NCBI RefSeq assembly: GCF_000421965.1
Contig: NZ_ATAY01000024.1
Coordinates: 1 to 64,000, forward strand
DNA length: 64,000 nucleotides
Source of the DNA: Ruminiclostridium papyrosolvens C7
GTDB lineage: Bacteria > Bacillota > Clostridia > Acetivibrionales > DSM-1351
Reading direction: 5' to 3'
The notes beneath the pieces are model-generated. The model saw only the letters and a program-made list of their open reading frames with translations. It was not told the DNA's origin and ran no database searches. Of the stretch, positions 25,894-34,355 are shown one piece after another (position 1 is the stretch's first letter; the number at the start of each line of letters is the position of its first letter). A program made the translations under genes and the position numbers.

Positions 25894-26901
25894 ATGGTAT
25901 GGATAAGAAAAAATACTGCCGGAATACTACTGGCGTTGGTCATAGCACTTGCCGCGACATGGCTTGGAGGCATATTCCCAATTATAGGAGGTCCGGTTTT
26001 CGGAATACTGCTGGGTATAATAATTAACAACACAATGGGAAAACCTGCATGGTCTGTCAGCGGTGTTAAATTTACGTCAAAAAAAGTTCTTCAGTATGCT
26101 ATTATTTTGCTTGGAACGGGTTTGAGTCTCACACAGGTATGGAAAACAGGGCTTGAATCCTTATATGTAATGTTGTTTACCCTTTCATTTGCTTTTATTT
26201 CGGCCTATGGCTTCGGTAAACTTCTTAAGGTACCTTTTAATCTTACAAGTCTTATAGGAGTCGGAACAGCCATTTGCGGTGGTTCAGCCATAGCTGCGGT
26301 ATCTCCCATAATAGAAGCCGAAGAAAAGGAAGTTGCATATTCGATATCAACTATTTTTTTCTTTAATATTTTAGCAGTCTTAATCTTTCCTCCACTTGGG
26401 CATTTATTAGGCTTTTCCGATACAGCCTTTGGTTTGTGGGCCGGAACTGCGATAAATGATACTTCTTCCGTTGTAGCGGCAGGTTATGCTTACAGCAATG
26501 CAGCGGGAGCATATGCAACAATTGTAAAGTTGACACGTACTACAATGATTATACCAATATCATTGATTTATGCAGCAGTTACAATAATTAGAAAAAGAAG
26601 AGTTTCAAAACAGGATGATACGGTTTCATACAGCTTCAAGCGTATTTTCCCATGGTTTATCGCCGGATTTCTCGCTGCATCACTATTAAACACACTTGGC
26701 ATATTCAACAGTTCGGCAGTTTCATTTCTTTCAGGTACGGGTAAGTTTTTTATAGTTATGGCTTTATCAGCCGTAGGACTAAATGCAAATTTTAAGGAAA
26801 TGCTAAAAACCGGTTTTAAACCACTTCTGTTGGGGTTACTGGTATGGTTCACGGTAACAGCCGTCAGTATTGGGGTTCAGTTTATGACGGGTCAGATATA
26901 A
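25894..26901 (+). CDS. YeiH/UPF0324 family membrane transporter, putative sulfate exporter family
   Basis: A 335-residue protein with about ten membrane helices. Conserved blocks are GPVFGILLGIIINN, QYAIILLGTGLSL, GVGTAICGGSAIAAVSPII and WAGTAINDTSSVVAAGY, all characteristic of the YeiH (UPF0324) family. Some members are annotated as sulfate/sulfite exporters, but the substrate is not settled. CGGAGGAATTAATT precedes the ATG. It diverges from the LysR gene and ends with a hairpin terminator. Confidence 0.88.
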   Translation: MVWIRKNTAGILLALVIALAATWLGGIFPIIGGPVFGILLGIIINNTMGKPAWSVSGVKFTSKKVLQYAIILLGTGLSLTQVWKTGLESLYVMLFTLSFAFISAYGFGKLLKVPFNLTSLIGVGTAICGGSAIAAVSPIIEAEEKEVAYSISTIFFFNILAVLIFPPLGHLLGFSDTAFGLWAGTAINDTSSVVAAGYAYSNAAGAYATIVKLTRTTMIIPISLIYAAVTIIRKRRVSKQDDTVSYSFKRIFPWFIAGFLAASLLNTLGIFNSSAVSFLSGTGKFFIVMALSAVGLNANFKEMLKTGFKPLLLGLLVWFTVTAVSIGVQFMTGQI

Positions 26902-26914
26902 GTTTAATAAGGCA

Positions 26915-26970
26915 AATAAAGCATAATAACAAAGGAAAGTTAATTTCCAAGGTTATTATGCTTTATTCAT
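26915..26970. terminator. Bidirectional terminator after the YeiH gene
   Basis: AATAAAGCATAATAAC (26915-26930) pairs with GTTATTATGCTTTATT (26952-26967) as a 16-bp stem, with an inner GGAAA/TTTCC pairing in the loop. It lies between the converging YeiH and Mrp genes. Confidence 0.75.
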
Positions 26971-26978
26971 CTCATTTT

Positions 26979-28238
26979 TTAATGATTTCCGCAGCTGCAA
27001 CCGCCCTCACCATGATTATGTTCATGTGAATGTTCATGTCCTGAACATCCTGAACTTGCTGATTTCAGATTTCCGTCAATATAAAGCTTTATTGCTTCAT
27101 CTGTATTTCCGCTGATTCCTGATATAATCTGTATATTATTCTCTTCGAGTTTTTGCCTTGCACCGTCTCCCATCCCTCCGGCTATAACGGTTTTTATACC
27201 CAGAGAAGCCAGAAAACCCGGAAGAAGACCGTGCTGATTGCCTCCGGTACTAACTACTTCCTTGCTTTTTATAGATTTATTCTCTATTTCAACTACTGTA
27301 AAAAGCTCACACTTTCCAAAATGAGAGGAAACATTGTTACCTTCAGTTGCAATTGCAATTTTCATTATCCCATTCTCCTTTTCAACAGGTAATTTATTTT
27401 CAATATGCGATACAGCAGCTGCCAAATGTTCATGATTTACTTTTTCAAGCTCACCCTTGTCACATAATTCCGCAATAGAAGGATCTATTGGCATTTTACC
27501 CAGTACTTTGAGGCCCAAGCCTGCTGATATTTCATCGATTTTGCTTTTACCGAAAACATTAATTTCCTTACCGCAGTCAGGACATTTTAAATAGCTCATA
27601 TTTTCAACAATCCCCAGAATAGGAATATTCATTTCCCTTGCCATATTGTAGGCCTTTTTAACTATCATGGAAACCAGATCCTGAGGAGAAGTAACTATAA
27701 CTATTCCATCCAAAGGAATTGATTGGAAAACTGTCAATGGAACATCCCCTGTTCCCGGCGGCATATCAAGAAACAGATAGTCCACCTCTCCCCATATTAC
27801 ATCAGTCCAGAATTGTTTAACAACTCCTGCTATAATCGGGCCTCTCCAAATAACCGGAGCATCGTCCTGATCAAGCATAAGGTTAACTGACATTAACTTG
27901 ATGCCATTTTGGGATGTTTGGGGATAAATACCCAGCTCGCTTCCATGTGCCTTCTGATTAATTCCGAATATTTTCGGTATTGAAGGCCCTGTAATATCCG
28001 CATCGAGCACTCCTACTTCATAGCCTTTTCTTCTCATCATTACCGATAAAGTCGAAGTTACAAGAGATTTTCCTACTCCTCCTTTACCGCTTACAACCCC
28101 AATAACTCTTTTAATTGAATTGAGTTCATGAGTCTTTTCCAAAAAATTCTGTGGTCGGCCGCCGCCTGAAGGACAACTGCCCCCGCAATCACTTGATGCG
28201 CAATCTGTTCCACCACAACTACATCCATTATCTACCAT
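26979..28238 (-). CDS. Mrp/NBP35 ATPase fused to a NifX/NifB-type cofactor-binding domain
   Basis: A 419-residue fusion. The N-terminal tail is Cys-rich (CSCGGTDCASSDCGGSC). Residues about 40-285 are a Mrp/NBP35 iron-sulfur carrier ATPase with the deviant P-loop GKGGVGKS, DADITGPSIPK, DMPPGTGD and KCPDCGKE. Residues about 290-395 match the dinitrogenase Fe-Mo cofactor (NifX/NifB C-terminal) fold: IAIATEGNNVSSHFGKCELF and VIAGGMGDGA. The tail is rich in His and Cys (HEHSHEHNHGEGGCSCGNH), suggesting metal binding. The ATG at 28238 follows GAGGTG by 6 nt. It is co-transcribed with the DUF134 gene 13 nt upstream. Its role is probably Fe-S or metal-cluster assembly or delivery. No nif genes are in the window. 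Confidence 0.92.
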   Translation of the reverse strand: MVDNGCSCGGTDCASSDCGGSCPSGGGRPQNFLEKTHELNSIKRVIGVVSGKGGVGKSLVTSTLSVMMRRKGYEVGVLDADITGPSIPKIFGINQKAHGSELGIYPQTSQNGIKLMSVNLMLDQDDAPVIWRGPIIAGVVKQFWTDVIWGEVDYLFLDMPPGTGDVPLTVFQSIPLDGIVIVTSPQDLVSMIVKKAYNMAREMNIPILGIVENMSYLKCPDCGKEINVFGKSKIDEISAGLGLKVLGKMPIDPSIAELCDKGELEKVNHEHLAAAVSHIENKLPVEKENGIMKIAIATEGNNVSSHFGKCELFTVVEIENKSIKSKEVVSTGGNQHGLLPGFLASLGIKTVIAGGMGDGARQKLEENNIQIISGISGNTDEAIKLYIDGNLKSASSGCSGHEHSHEHNHGEGGCSCGNH

Positions 28239-28251
28239 ACAATTCACCTCG

Positions 28252-28635
28252 TTATATATTTGTTGGTTTGTGACAGTCTATACAACCTTCACACCTGTCA
28301 CAGTTTATAGTGCTGCATTCCCCTCTTTGTCTCCTGCAGCAGCTTCTGCCTGACTCTACCTGATAATTTCCCCCGTCTATTCGGATAGTCTTCCCATGTA
28401 CCAATGCATCTGCCGTCTTTTTCCTAGCAGAATTTATTATACGCTGAAAAGTTCCTCTGGAAACATTCATACTGTCTGCGGCCTCATCCTGACCGATTTC
28501 CAGATAGTCTGCAAGTCTGATGGCTTCAACCTCCTCAATACTCAAAACAACCTGAACCTGACTTTTGATTTCGGGATGAAAGCACGCATTACCTGGTATA
28601 AAACCAACCCTTCTGCATTTTTTGGGTCTTGGCAT
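28252..28635 (-). CDS. DUF134 helix-turn-helix protein
   Basis: A 127-residue protein. MPRPKKCRRVGFIPG opens the family, followed by VLSIEEVEAIRLADYLEIGQDEAA and a sigma-70-region-4-like helix-turn-helix (MNVSRGTFQRIINSARKK). The C-terminus holds seven or more cysteines (CCRRQRGEC, CDRCEGCIDC), a likely Fe-S or metal site, so the protein could sense cluster status. The ATG at 28635 has GAGGTG 6 nt upstream; the in-frame GTG at 28644 lies inside that site. A perfect 28-bp palindrome just upstream is a good candidate for its own operator. The Mrp-NifX-like gene follows directly. Confidence 0.9.
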   Translation of the reverse strand: MPRPKKCRRVGFIPGNACFHPEIKSQVQVVLSIEEVEAIRLADYLEIGQDEAADSMNVSRGTFQRIINSARKKTADALVHGKTIRIDGGNYQVESGRSCCRRQRGECSTINCDRCEGCIDCHKPTNI

Positions 28636-28650
28636 TAATTTCACCTCGTT

Positions 28651-28678
28651 ATAATTATGTGCATATGCACATAATTAT
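28651..28678. promoter_or_regulatory. Perfect 28-bp palindrome upstream of DUF134-Mrp
   Basis: The half-site ATAATTATGTGCAT (28651-28664) is exactly inverted in 28665-28678. It lies 15 bp before the DUF134 start, overlapping where the promoter or early leader must be. Size and symmetry fit a dimeric or tetrameric regulator, plausibly DUF134 itself (inference). Confidence 0.65.
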
Positions 28679-28728
28679 TATACCAATTAATTGAAATTAG
28701 TCAAGAAGTTGCTCTTCAAACATAAAAG

Positions 28729-28764
28729 GACCATGAAAACCGTATTTCACGGATTTTCATGGTC
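28729..28764 (-). terminator. Terminator after the GGDEF-EAL gene
   Basis: GACCATGAAAA (28729-28739) pairs with TTTTCATGGTC (28754-28764), with an inner CCGT/ACGG pairing. The T-run that follows on the minus strand is short (CCTTTT). Confidence 0.65.
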
Positions 28765-28786
28765 GACTATAAGACTAATTCTACAA

Positions 28787-31357
28787 TTATACATTCAAGA
28801 GTTTTTTAACATCTTCTCCGGGCAAAGGCTTTGAGAACAGATATCCCTGAATCCTGTCACAATGATATTTTCTCAGGTATTCCAGTTGTTCGGTATATTC
28901 TACACCTTCGGCTATAATAGTCATTCCTAAAGATCTTCCAAGTGTGATTATGTGACGAGTTATTGTTCTTCCCTCCTCGTCTATTGAAACACTGTCAATA
29001 AAGGATTTATCTATCTTTAAAGTTGATATTGGAAGCTGTTTTAAATAGTTCAAGGAAGAATAGCCCTTACCAAAATCATCTAATGCTATTCTTATACCCA
29101 TTTTTTTTAACTTGTTTAGTTTTCTGAAAACAGTAGTAAATGATTCAATCAAAATAGTTTCGGTAATTTCCAATTCAAGACATTCGGGATTGAGCTTATA
29201 ACTGTTTATTATATCAATTATCTTACGTGTAAAGCCGGACTGGAGAATCTGTATTGTTGATATATTTACGGATACGGTCAAATCTTTTAACCCCTTATCA
29301 TGTAATTCCTTAATAAAGGCACAAGCCTGCTTCAGAACCCATTCTCCTAAAGGTATTATTAAATGAGTATCCTCGGCAACCTGAATGAATTTTATAGGTG
29401 AAACATTACCAAGCTCTGAACTTTTCCATCTGAGCAGAGCCTCAAGGCCGGTTACCTTTTGTGTCTCCAGATCAAACTGTGGCTGGTAATATACCTCAAA
29501 TTCATTCTTTTCCATAGCTGTGTGCAATAGCTTTTCTATAGTCATTCTTTCTGAAAAAGCCTTATCCATGTCCTTATCATAAAGCACATATCTGTTTTTG
29601 CCCTGTTCCTTAGCCTTGTACATTGCTATATCCGCACACTTTATTAAATCCTCTATACTGTTCCCGTGGTCAGGATATAGCGCTGCTCCAATACTGAAAG
29701 TGATATGAAGTACACTATTTCTGATTTCAAATTCATCCTTGAAACTTTGAAGAACTTGACACATAAACTCCTCTGCCTCAAACTGATTTTCAATATCATG
29801 TATAAGCAGGATAAATTCATCACCACCCAGGCGGTACAGTGTCCCGAAATCTTTAAGAGCCGCTTTAAGTCTTTGGCTTGCTTTGTTTATTAGTTCATCA
29901 CCGAATTCGTGTCCCATTGTATCGTTAATGTATTTAAAATTATCCATATCAATAAACAGCAATGCAAGCTTTTTTTCTGAATTGCCTGACAAAAGCCCGT
30001 TAGAATCCTCTATCAGCGAACGTCTGTTGGGAAGACCCGTCAGTACGTCATGAAGCGCCAGAAAAGTGTACTTCTCCTCGCTTTGGGACAGACTTTTTTG
30101 TATAGAACGGATTTCATCCAGTTGATGCTTCAATTCCTCATCCGAGGCAACCAATTCCTCATATGTCTGAGTAAGTTCCTCGTTGCTCATATATAATTGC
30201 TTACGTATATTTTTAATTTTCCTTATATATACCAACAAAATAATTAAAAACAGTGTAAGTACTGCAAAAACACCTATAACACACATAACAAGCCGCTTGT
30301 ATGTTTCAAAAAATGAGAATGGTTTATTTATTATTTCAGCGGATTTAGGCAATTTCCAAACCGGTACCTCAAAACGTTTTAACTGCTCATAGTCAAACAC
30401 TACTCTCGTTGCCTTGGGGGATATAATCTTTATATCCGAAGCAGATTCTCCCTTTAATATCCTCACGGCAAGTTTTGCTGCATAGTTTCCGCACAGCGTG
30501 CCGCTTAACATTTCCCCACCGAAGGCCCCCTTATTCAATCCAAAGTCATATTGGTGATATAAAGGTACACTACTGTACTTGCTTATTTCTCTGGATGCCA
30601 GATTAAATTCCAACATTTTTCCATTTCCATCACTGTAATAAGTTGCAAAAAATACTATACTTGTGTTATCCAGTTTACTTACTTGTTGCAAAAGCTCATG
30701 GAAACTCATTCTATTCATTGGTATTGGTTCAAGATTCATTGCCTTGGCCTTATCCATTACCAAGCCACCTGTTGACAATCCGCTTTCCGAATTATCAAAC
30801 ACCACATAAACTTTCTTTATGTGAGGATTTATTCTCAAAGCTATTCTGAAAGTTTCAGTAGGATCGATATTTTCTATAACCCCGGTGTAATTTTTATAAC
30901 TCCCGGCAATTTCTGAAATATTTTCCTGGTTAACTCCTGAAAAAACAATAGGTGCATCGGAAAACAATTGTTTTCTGTTGAGTAATGCAAATTTAAAAGC
31001 TGCATCGTCAGTAGTAATTATCAGATCAAGACGTTTATGTTTGTACTTGAATTCGAAGTAGTCAGTTAAATAAGATAGTATACTAGTGGTAGGATAATTT
31101 TTCCAATCCATATATTCTACATATGTACTAGTGTTTGGATATTCTTTTTCAATAGTTTCAATTATTCCGGTATTCTGATCACTTGTCCATGCCAAGCCTT
31201 CATTATACGAATGCAGTATCAAAATATTTTTTTTAGGCCGGACATCCTCTATAACTTTATTATTAACTGCTTCTACAAACGTATTTCCAAAAAACAATAT
31301 AAAAAACACAACTGCAAAGCCCGCCAAAATAACCTTTTTTATATTTTTTAATGTCAT
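28787..31357 (-). CDS. Membrane c-di-GMP enzyme: ABC-type sensor, GGDEF and EAL domains
   Basis: An 856-residue protein. Residues 1-30 form a signal/anchor helix. About 40-325 form an extracytoplasmic ABC substrate-binding-like sensor (NILILHSYNEGLAW, IVFSGVNQENI). A second membrane helix lies near 355 and a coiled coil at 390-430. The GGDEF domain covers about 445-605 and has the intact signature RLGGDEF, but no RxxD inhibitory site five residues before it. The EAL domain covers about 615-850 and keeps EALLRW, TETILIES, ALDDFGKGYSS, KIDKSF and EGVE, so it should be an active phosphodiesterase. GAGGTAG precedes the ATG. It is a single gene with its own promoter and terminator. The net direction of c-di-GMP turnover cannot be predicted; the ligand is unknown. 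Confidence 0.92.
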   Translation of the reverse strand: MTLKNIKKVILAGFAVVFFILFFGNTFVEAVNNKVIEDVRPKKNILILHSYNEGLAWTSDQNTGIIETIEKEYPNTSTYVEYMDWKNYPTTSILSYLTDYFEFKYKHKRLDLIITTDDAAFKFALLNRKQLFSDAPIVFSGVNQENISEIAGSYKNYTGVIENIDPTETFRIALRINPHIKKVYVVFDNSESGLSTGGLVMDKAKAMNLEPIPMNRMSFHELLQQVSKLDNTSIVFFATYYSDGNGKMLEFNLASREISKYSSVPLYHQYDFGLNKGAFGGEMLSGTLCGNYAAKLAVRILKGESASDIKIISPKATRVVFDYEQLKRFEVPVWKLPKSAEIINKPFSFFETYKRLVMCVIGVFAVLTLFLIILLVYIRKIKNIRKQLYMSNEELTQTYEELVASDEELKHQLDEIRSIQKSLSQSEEKYTFLALHDVLTGLPNRRSLIEDSNGLLSGNSEKKLALLFIDMDNFKYINDTMGHEFGDELINKASQRLKAALKDFGTLYRLGGDEFILLIHDIENQFEAEEFMCQVLQSFKDEFEIRNSVLHITFSIGAALYPDHGNSIEDLIKCADIAMYKAKEQGKNRYVLYDKDMDKAFSERMTIEKLLHTAMEKNEFEVYYQPQFDLETQKVTGLEALLRWKSSELGNVSPIKFIQVAEDTHLIIPLGEWVLKQACAFIKELHDKGLKDLTVSVNISTIQILQSGFTRKIIDIINSYKLNPECLELEITETILIESFTTVFRKLNKLKKMGIRIALDDFGKGYSSLNYLKQLPISTLKIDKSFIDSVSIDEEGRTITRHIITLGRSLGMTIIAEGVEYTEQLEYLRKYHCDRIQGYLFSKPLPGEDVKKLLNV

Positions 31358-31457
31358 TATACTACCTCAAGCCCTTATATATCAGCACCCGGCTGCTGGC
31401 TATACTCTATATTTTTTTATAAAACACTTGCCGGTAAATATATAATACCATACTAAT

Positions 31458-31485
31458 ATTATACTAATTATGTTAAAATTTTCAA
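31458..31485 (-). promoter_or_regulatory. Putative promoter of the GGDEF-EAL gene
   Basis: On the minus strand TTGAAA and TATAAT are separated by 16 nt, about 100 nt before the start codon. The leader in between has a small CAGCA/TGCTG hairpin but no cyclic-di-GMP riboswitch signature. Confidence 0.55.
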
Positions 31486-31600
31486 TCTTATTGTCATTTT
31501 AATGGGACAAATATGCAATGACTGTTGAAAATTATGAATAATAGATTATAATGTTATTTATGCATGTACGATAAAGCATTATATTAGCGGGGTTTTAGAT

Positions 31601-31954
31601 ATGTATTCAATTATTAAATTCTGGCCTTTTTTACTTTTGGTAGTTTCAAATATTTTTATGACATTTGCGTGGTATGGTAATCTTAAATTTAAAAATAGTT
31701 CAGCTTCTCTTCCTCTTATTATTATAATAAGCTGGGGAATAGCATTTTTTGAATACTGCTTTATGATACCTGCTAACAGGCTTGCGTCAAAGAACTTTGA
31801 CACAGCTCAGCTTAAAATTATACAGGAAGCAATAACACTGGTAGTTTTTGGTGTTTTTTCAGTACTTTATCTAAAAGAAAGCTTCAAGCTCAATTATATC
31901 TTATCGTTTATATGTATTTTAGGTGCAGTTTTCTTTGCCTTTAAAAAGTTTTAA
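31601..31954 (+). CDS. DUF486 / DMT-superfamily small membrane protein
   Basis: A 117-residue protein with four membrane helices. Motifs such as FMTFAWYGNLK, SWGIAFFEYCFMIPANR and QEAITLVVFGVFSVLYL are those of DUF486, a family related to the small multidrug-resistance side of the drug/metabolite transporter superfamily. GCGGGG lies upstream of the ATG. The YibE/F-like gene follows after 12 nt, so the two are probably one transcript. The transported substrate is unknown. Confidence 0.88.
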   Translation: MYSIIKFWPFLLLVVSNIFMTFAWYGNLKFKNSSASLPLIIIISWGIAFFEYCFMIPANRLASKNFDTAQLKIIQEAITLVVFGVFSVLYLKESFKLNYILSFICILGAVFFAFKKF

Positions 31955-31966
31955 GAGGAGAATTAT

Positions 31967-33217
31967 ATGGAAGCACACTACTTAAAAAAGCTCATAAACA
32001 AAAAAACTCTCATATACATCTCTACTATTGTTATTTCCATAGTACTGTTATACATAGGAAACAGGTTTACCACCAAAAATCTTGATATGTTAAAAGGTGT
32101 TGACGGTGTTGAAGCCCAGAGTGCAAGTGTAATTAAAATAATTAAAACAAGTAAAACCGAATATAATCTGGGCGGAGACAGCCCAAATGAGGGTAAGGAT
32201 ATTGCTTTTTCGGCAAAACTTTTATCCGGTAAAGACAAAGGCAAGCAGATTAACGCTCTTCAAACCATAGATCCATTTTCAGGTGGCTCACAAAAAGAAA
32301 TTGAGCCTGGAGACAAAGTAATTTTATATAAGCTCGACAACAAAGATTCTCAATATGATTGGGTCATGGCGGAATACCATAGAACTAATGCACTATTGGT
32401 GCTTGGAATCATCTTTTTTATCCTGCTTCTGATATTTGGCAGATCCAAAGGATTCAATACAATATTGTCACTTATATTTACCTTCGCAGCCATATTTGCA
32501 GTATTTGTCCCTTCAGTATTACAGGGCTTCAATATTTATATCTGGTCAATTATAACCTGTCTTTTTATAATTTGCATGACTTTGCTTATCGTTTACGGCC
32601 CCAGCAAGAAAAGTCTTGCAGCAGGTATTGGCTGTATGGTGGGTGTCCTTGTATCCGGTGTTTTGATTACTTTCATGGACAAGCTTTTAAAGCTCACGGG
32701 GTTTGTCAGTGAGGAATCCCTTTACCTGTTGCGTATTAATACAAATCATCCAATAGATTTAAAAGCAATAATATTCGCTGCCATTCTTATTGGAGCAATC
32801 GGAGCCATAATGGACGTGTCAATGTCAATTGCAGCTTCACTTGCTGAAATGCAGGAAAAACTGGAGTATACTCCGTTCAGTATGCTGGTAAAATCAGGAA
32901 TAGCTATTGGAAAGGATATAATGGGAACAATGGCTAATACACTTATACTTGCTTATATCGGCAGTTCCCTGTCCGTTGTTTTGCTTCTTGTTTCATATAA
33001 CAGTTCACTTTTAGAGCTTCTCAACAAGGAAATGATAGTTGTGGAAATTCTTCAGTCGTTGGTAGGCAGCATAGGTATTCTTTTTACAATGCCTCTGACA
33101 TCCCTTGTTTGCGGATACCTGTATTCAGAAAGAATTAAGCTTCCTCAAGCAGATACTTCCAGTCTTAATATGACGGAAACCACTGAGAATGAAGATTACA
33201 GTGATGGGTGGAAATAG
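31967..33217 (+). CDS. YibE/F family membrane protein
   Basis: A 416-residue protein. One N-terminal membrane helix (about 15-32) precedes an extracytoplasmic domain (about 40-140; GDKVILYKLDN), then seven or more helices. Blocks such as GFNTILSLIFTFAAIFAVFVP, ILIGAIGAIMDVSMSIAASLAEM and MANTLILAYIGSSL are the YibE/F signature. Function is unknown; the family is widespread in Firmicutes. AAGAGGAG precedes the ATG. It follows the DUF486 gene by 12 nt and ends just before the splB hairpin. Confidence 0.9.
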   Translation: MEAHYLKKLINKKTLIYISTIVISIVLLYIGNRFTTKNLDMLKGVDGVEAQSASVIKIIKTSKTEYNLGGDSPNEGKDIAFSAKLLSGKDKGKQINALQTIDPFSGGSQKEIEPGDKVILYKLDNKDSQYDWVMAEYHRTNALLVLGIIFFILLLIFGRSKGFNTILSLIFTFAAIFAVFVPSVLQGFNIYIWSIITCLFIICMTLLIVYGPSKKSLAAGIGCMVGVLVSGVLITFMDKLLKLTGFVSEESLYLLRINTNHPIDLKAIIFAAILIGAIGAIMDVSMSIAASLAEMQEKLEYTPFSMLVKSGIAIGKDIMGTMANTLILAYIGSSLSVVLLLVSYNSSLLELLNKEMIVVEILQSLVGSIGILFTMPLTSLVCGYLYSERIKLPQADTSSLNMTETTENEDYSDGWK

Positions 33218-33245
33218 TATTTAAAAAGTGAATAATAAAAAAGTT

Positions 33246-33289
33246 ATCCTCACACAATAATAAAAATATAAATGTGTGAGGATTTTTTT
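33246..33289 (+). terminator. Terminator-like hairpin holding the splB ribosome binding site
   Basis: ATCCTCACACA (33246-33256) pairs perfectly with TGTGTGAGGAT (33273-33283) around a 16-nt AT-only loop and is followed by a T7 run (33283-33289). The start codon of splB is the next base. The Shine-Dalgarno GTGAGG lies inside the 3' arm. The element can end the YibE/F transcript and also hide the splB site. Confidence 0.8.
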
Positions 33290-34309
33290 ATGTTTAAACC
33301 CCAAAGAGTAATTTTTGAAACAGGTGCCCTTGATTATGAACTTGGGAGAAGCCTATACGACCATTTTAGTTCTTCCGGTACTGAGATAAATCAATGTGCA
33401 TTAAACAGGGTAAAGTCATGTATACCGGGAGAGGATTCCTGCTCACTTTACAAACATGGCAAGCAGACCCTGGTAGTAGGCATAAAAAAAAGCCTGACTT
33501 TCCAGAGCTGTAAGCCTTCTGCACATTATCAGCTTCCTCTTGTAAGCGGCTGTGTCGGTCAATGTGAATACTGTTATCTCAACACACAATTAGGTGATAA
33601 GCCTTTCGTTAGAGTTTATGTAAACATTGACGACATTTTAAATCGTGCAGATAAATATATAAAGGAAAGACTCCCTGAAAATACCATATTCGAAGGTGCT
33701 GCAACCTCCGACCCTATTCCCGTTGAACCCTACACCGGAGCTTTAAAGGCCTCTATAAACTTTTTTGCAAACCAGAAAAATGCGCGCTTCAGGTTTGTAA
33801 CTAAGTTTACCGATATAGACAGCCTTCTTGGCCTTGAGCACAACAAGCATACCGAAATACGGTTTAGTCTAAATACTCATAACATTATAAGCACCTATGA
33901 ACATAAAACTGCTTCTGCTGATAAACGTATAGCAGCAGTCGGAAAGGTATCTAAAGCCGGGTATCCTACCGGGTTTTTAATTGCACCTGTATTTCTCTAT
34001 GAAGGATGGAAAGAGGACTATAAAAACCTGTTGTTCAAACTTAGAAATACTCTTGATGACCAAACTGCAAAGGAAGCTAGCTTTGAGATAATAACACACA
34101 GGTATACCGAAAGGGCCAAAAATAAGATTTTAGAGATTTTCCCTGATACAACTCTGGATATGATAAACGAAAACCGAAAATTTAAATTCGGTCAGTTTGG
34201 TTATGGTAAATATGTATATCCCAAGGAATCAATTTCTGAAGTTAAAGAATTTTTTACACTGGAGATAAACCACCTTTTTGGAGAAGGTACGATAAAATAC
34301 ATTATATAA
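33290..34309 (+). CDS. splB: Spore photoproduct lyase
   Basis: SplB uses a [4Fe-4S] cluster and S-adenosylmethionine to split the spore photoproduct (5-thyminyl-5,6-dihydrothymine) back to two thymines during germination. The 339-residue protein has CX3CX2C at Cys88-Cys92-Cys95 (GCVGQCEYCYL), followed by VRVYVNIDDIL. The position of the H-donating Cys141 of Bacillus SplB is Ala138 here (FEGAATSD), while Cys74 (QSCKPSAHY) replaces a Ser. As I recall, clostridial SPLs show the same swap. The ATG at 33290 is chosen from the TGTGAGG site; the ORF could otherwise extend 18 nt upstream into the hairpin. It indicates a spore-former. Confidence 0.93.
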   Translation: MFKPQRVIFETGALDYELGRSLYDHFSSSGTEINQCALNRVKSCIPGEDSCSLYKHGKQTLVVGIKKSLTFQSCKPSAHYQLPLVSGCVGQCEYCYLNTQLGDKPFVRVYVNIDDILNRADKYIKERLPENTIFEGAATSDPIPVEPYTGALKASINFFANQKNARFRFVTKFTDIDSLLGLEHNKHTEIRFSLNTHNIISTYEHKTASADKRIAAVGKVSKAGYPTGFLIAPVFLYEGWKEDYKNLLFKLRNTLDDQTAKEASFEIITHRYTERAKNKILEIFPDTTLDMINENRKFKFGQFGYGKYVYPKESISEVKEFFTLEINHLFGEGTIKYII

Positions 34310-34338
34310 GGCCGACAGCTTACGCCGCCGGCCTTCAT
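34308..34338. terminator. Terminator between splB and the beta-propeller gene
   Basis: AAGGCCG (34308-34314) pairs with CGGCCTT (34329-34335) at the end of splB. The stem is short but GC-rich; the T tract after it is poor. It lies between two converging genes. Confidence 0.55.
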
Positions 34339-34355
34339 AATAACTTAACCAATTA

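Noticed and set aside
31358..31460. Cyclic-di-GMP riboswitch in the leader of the GGDEF-EAL gene
   Set aside because: Neither class I (GGGCAAACC-like and GGGACGCAAAGCC segments) nor class II features are present; only a 5-bp hairpin is seen.
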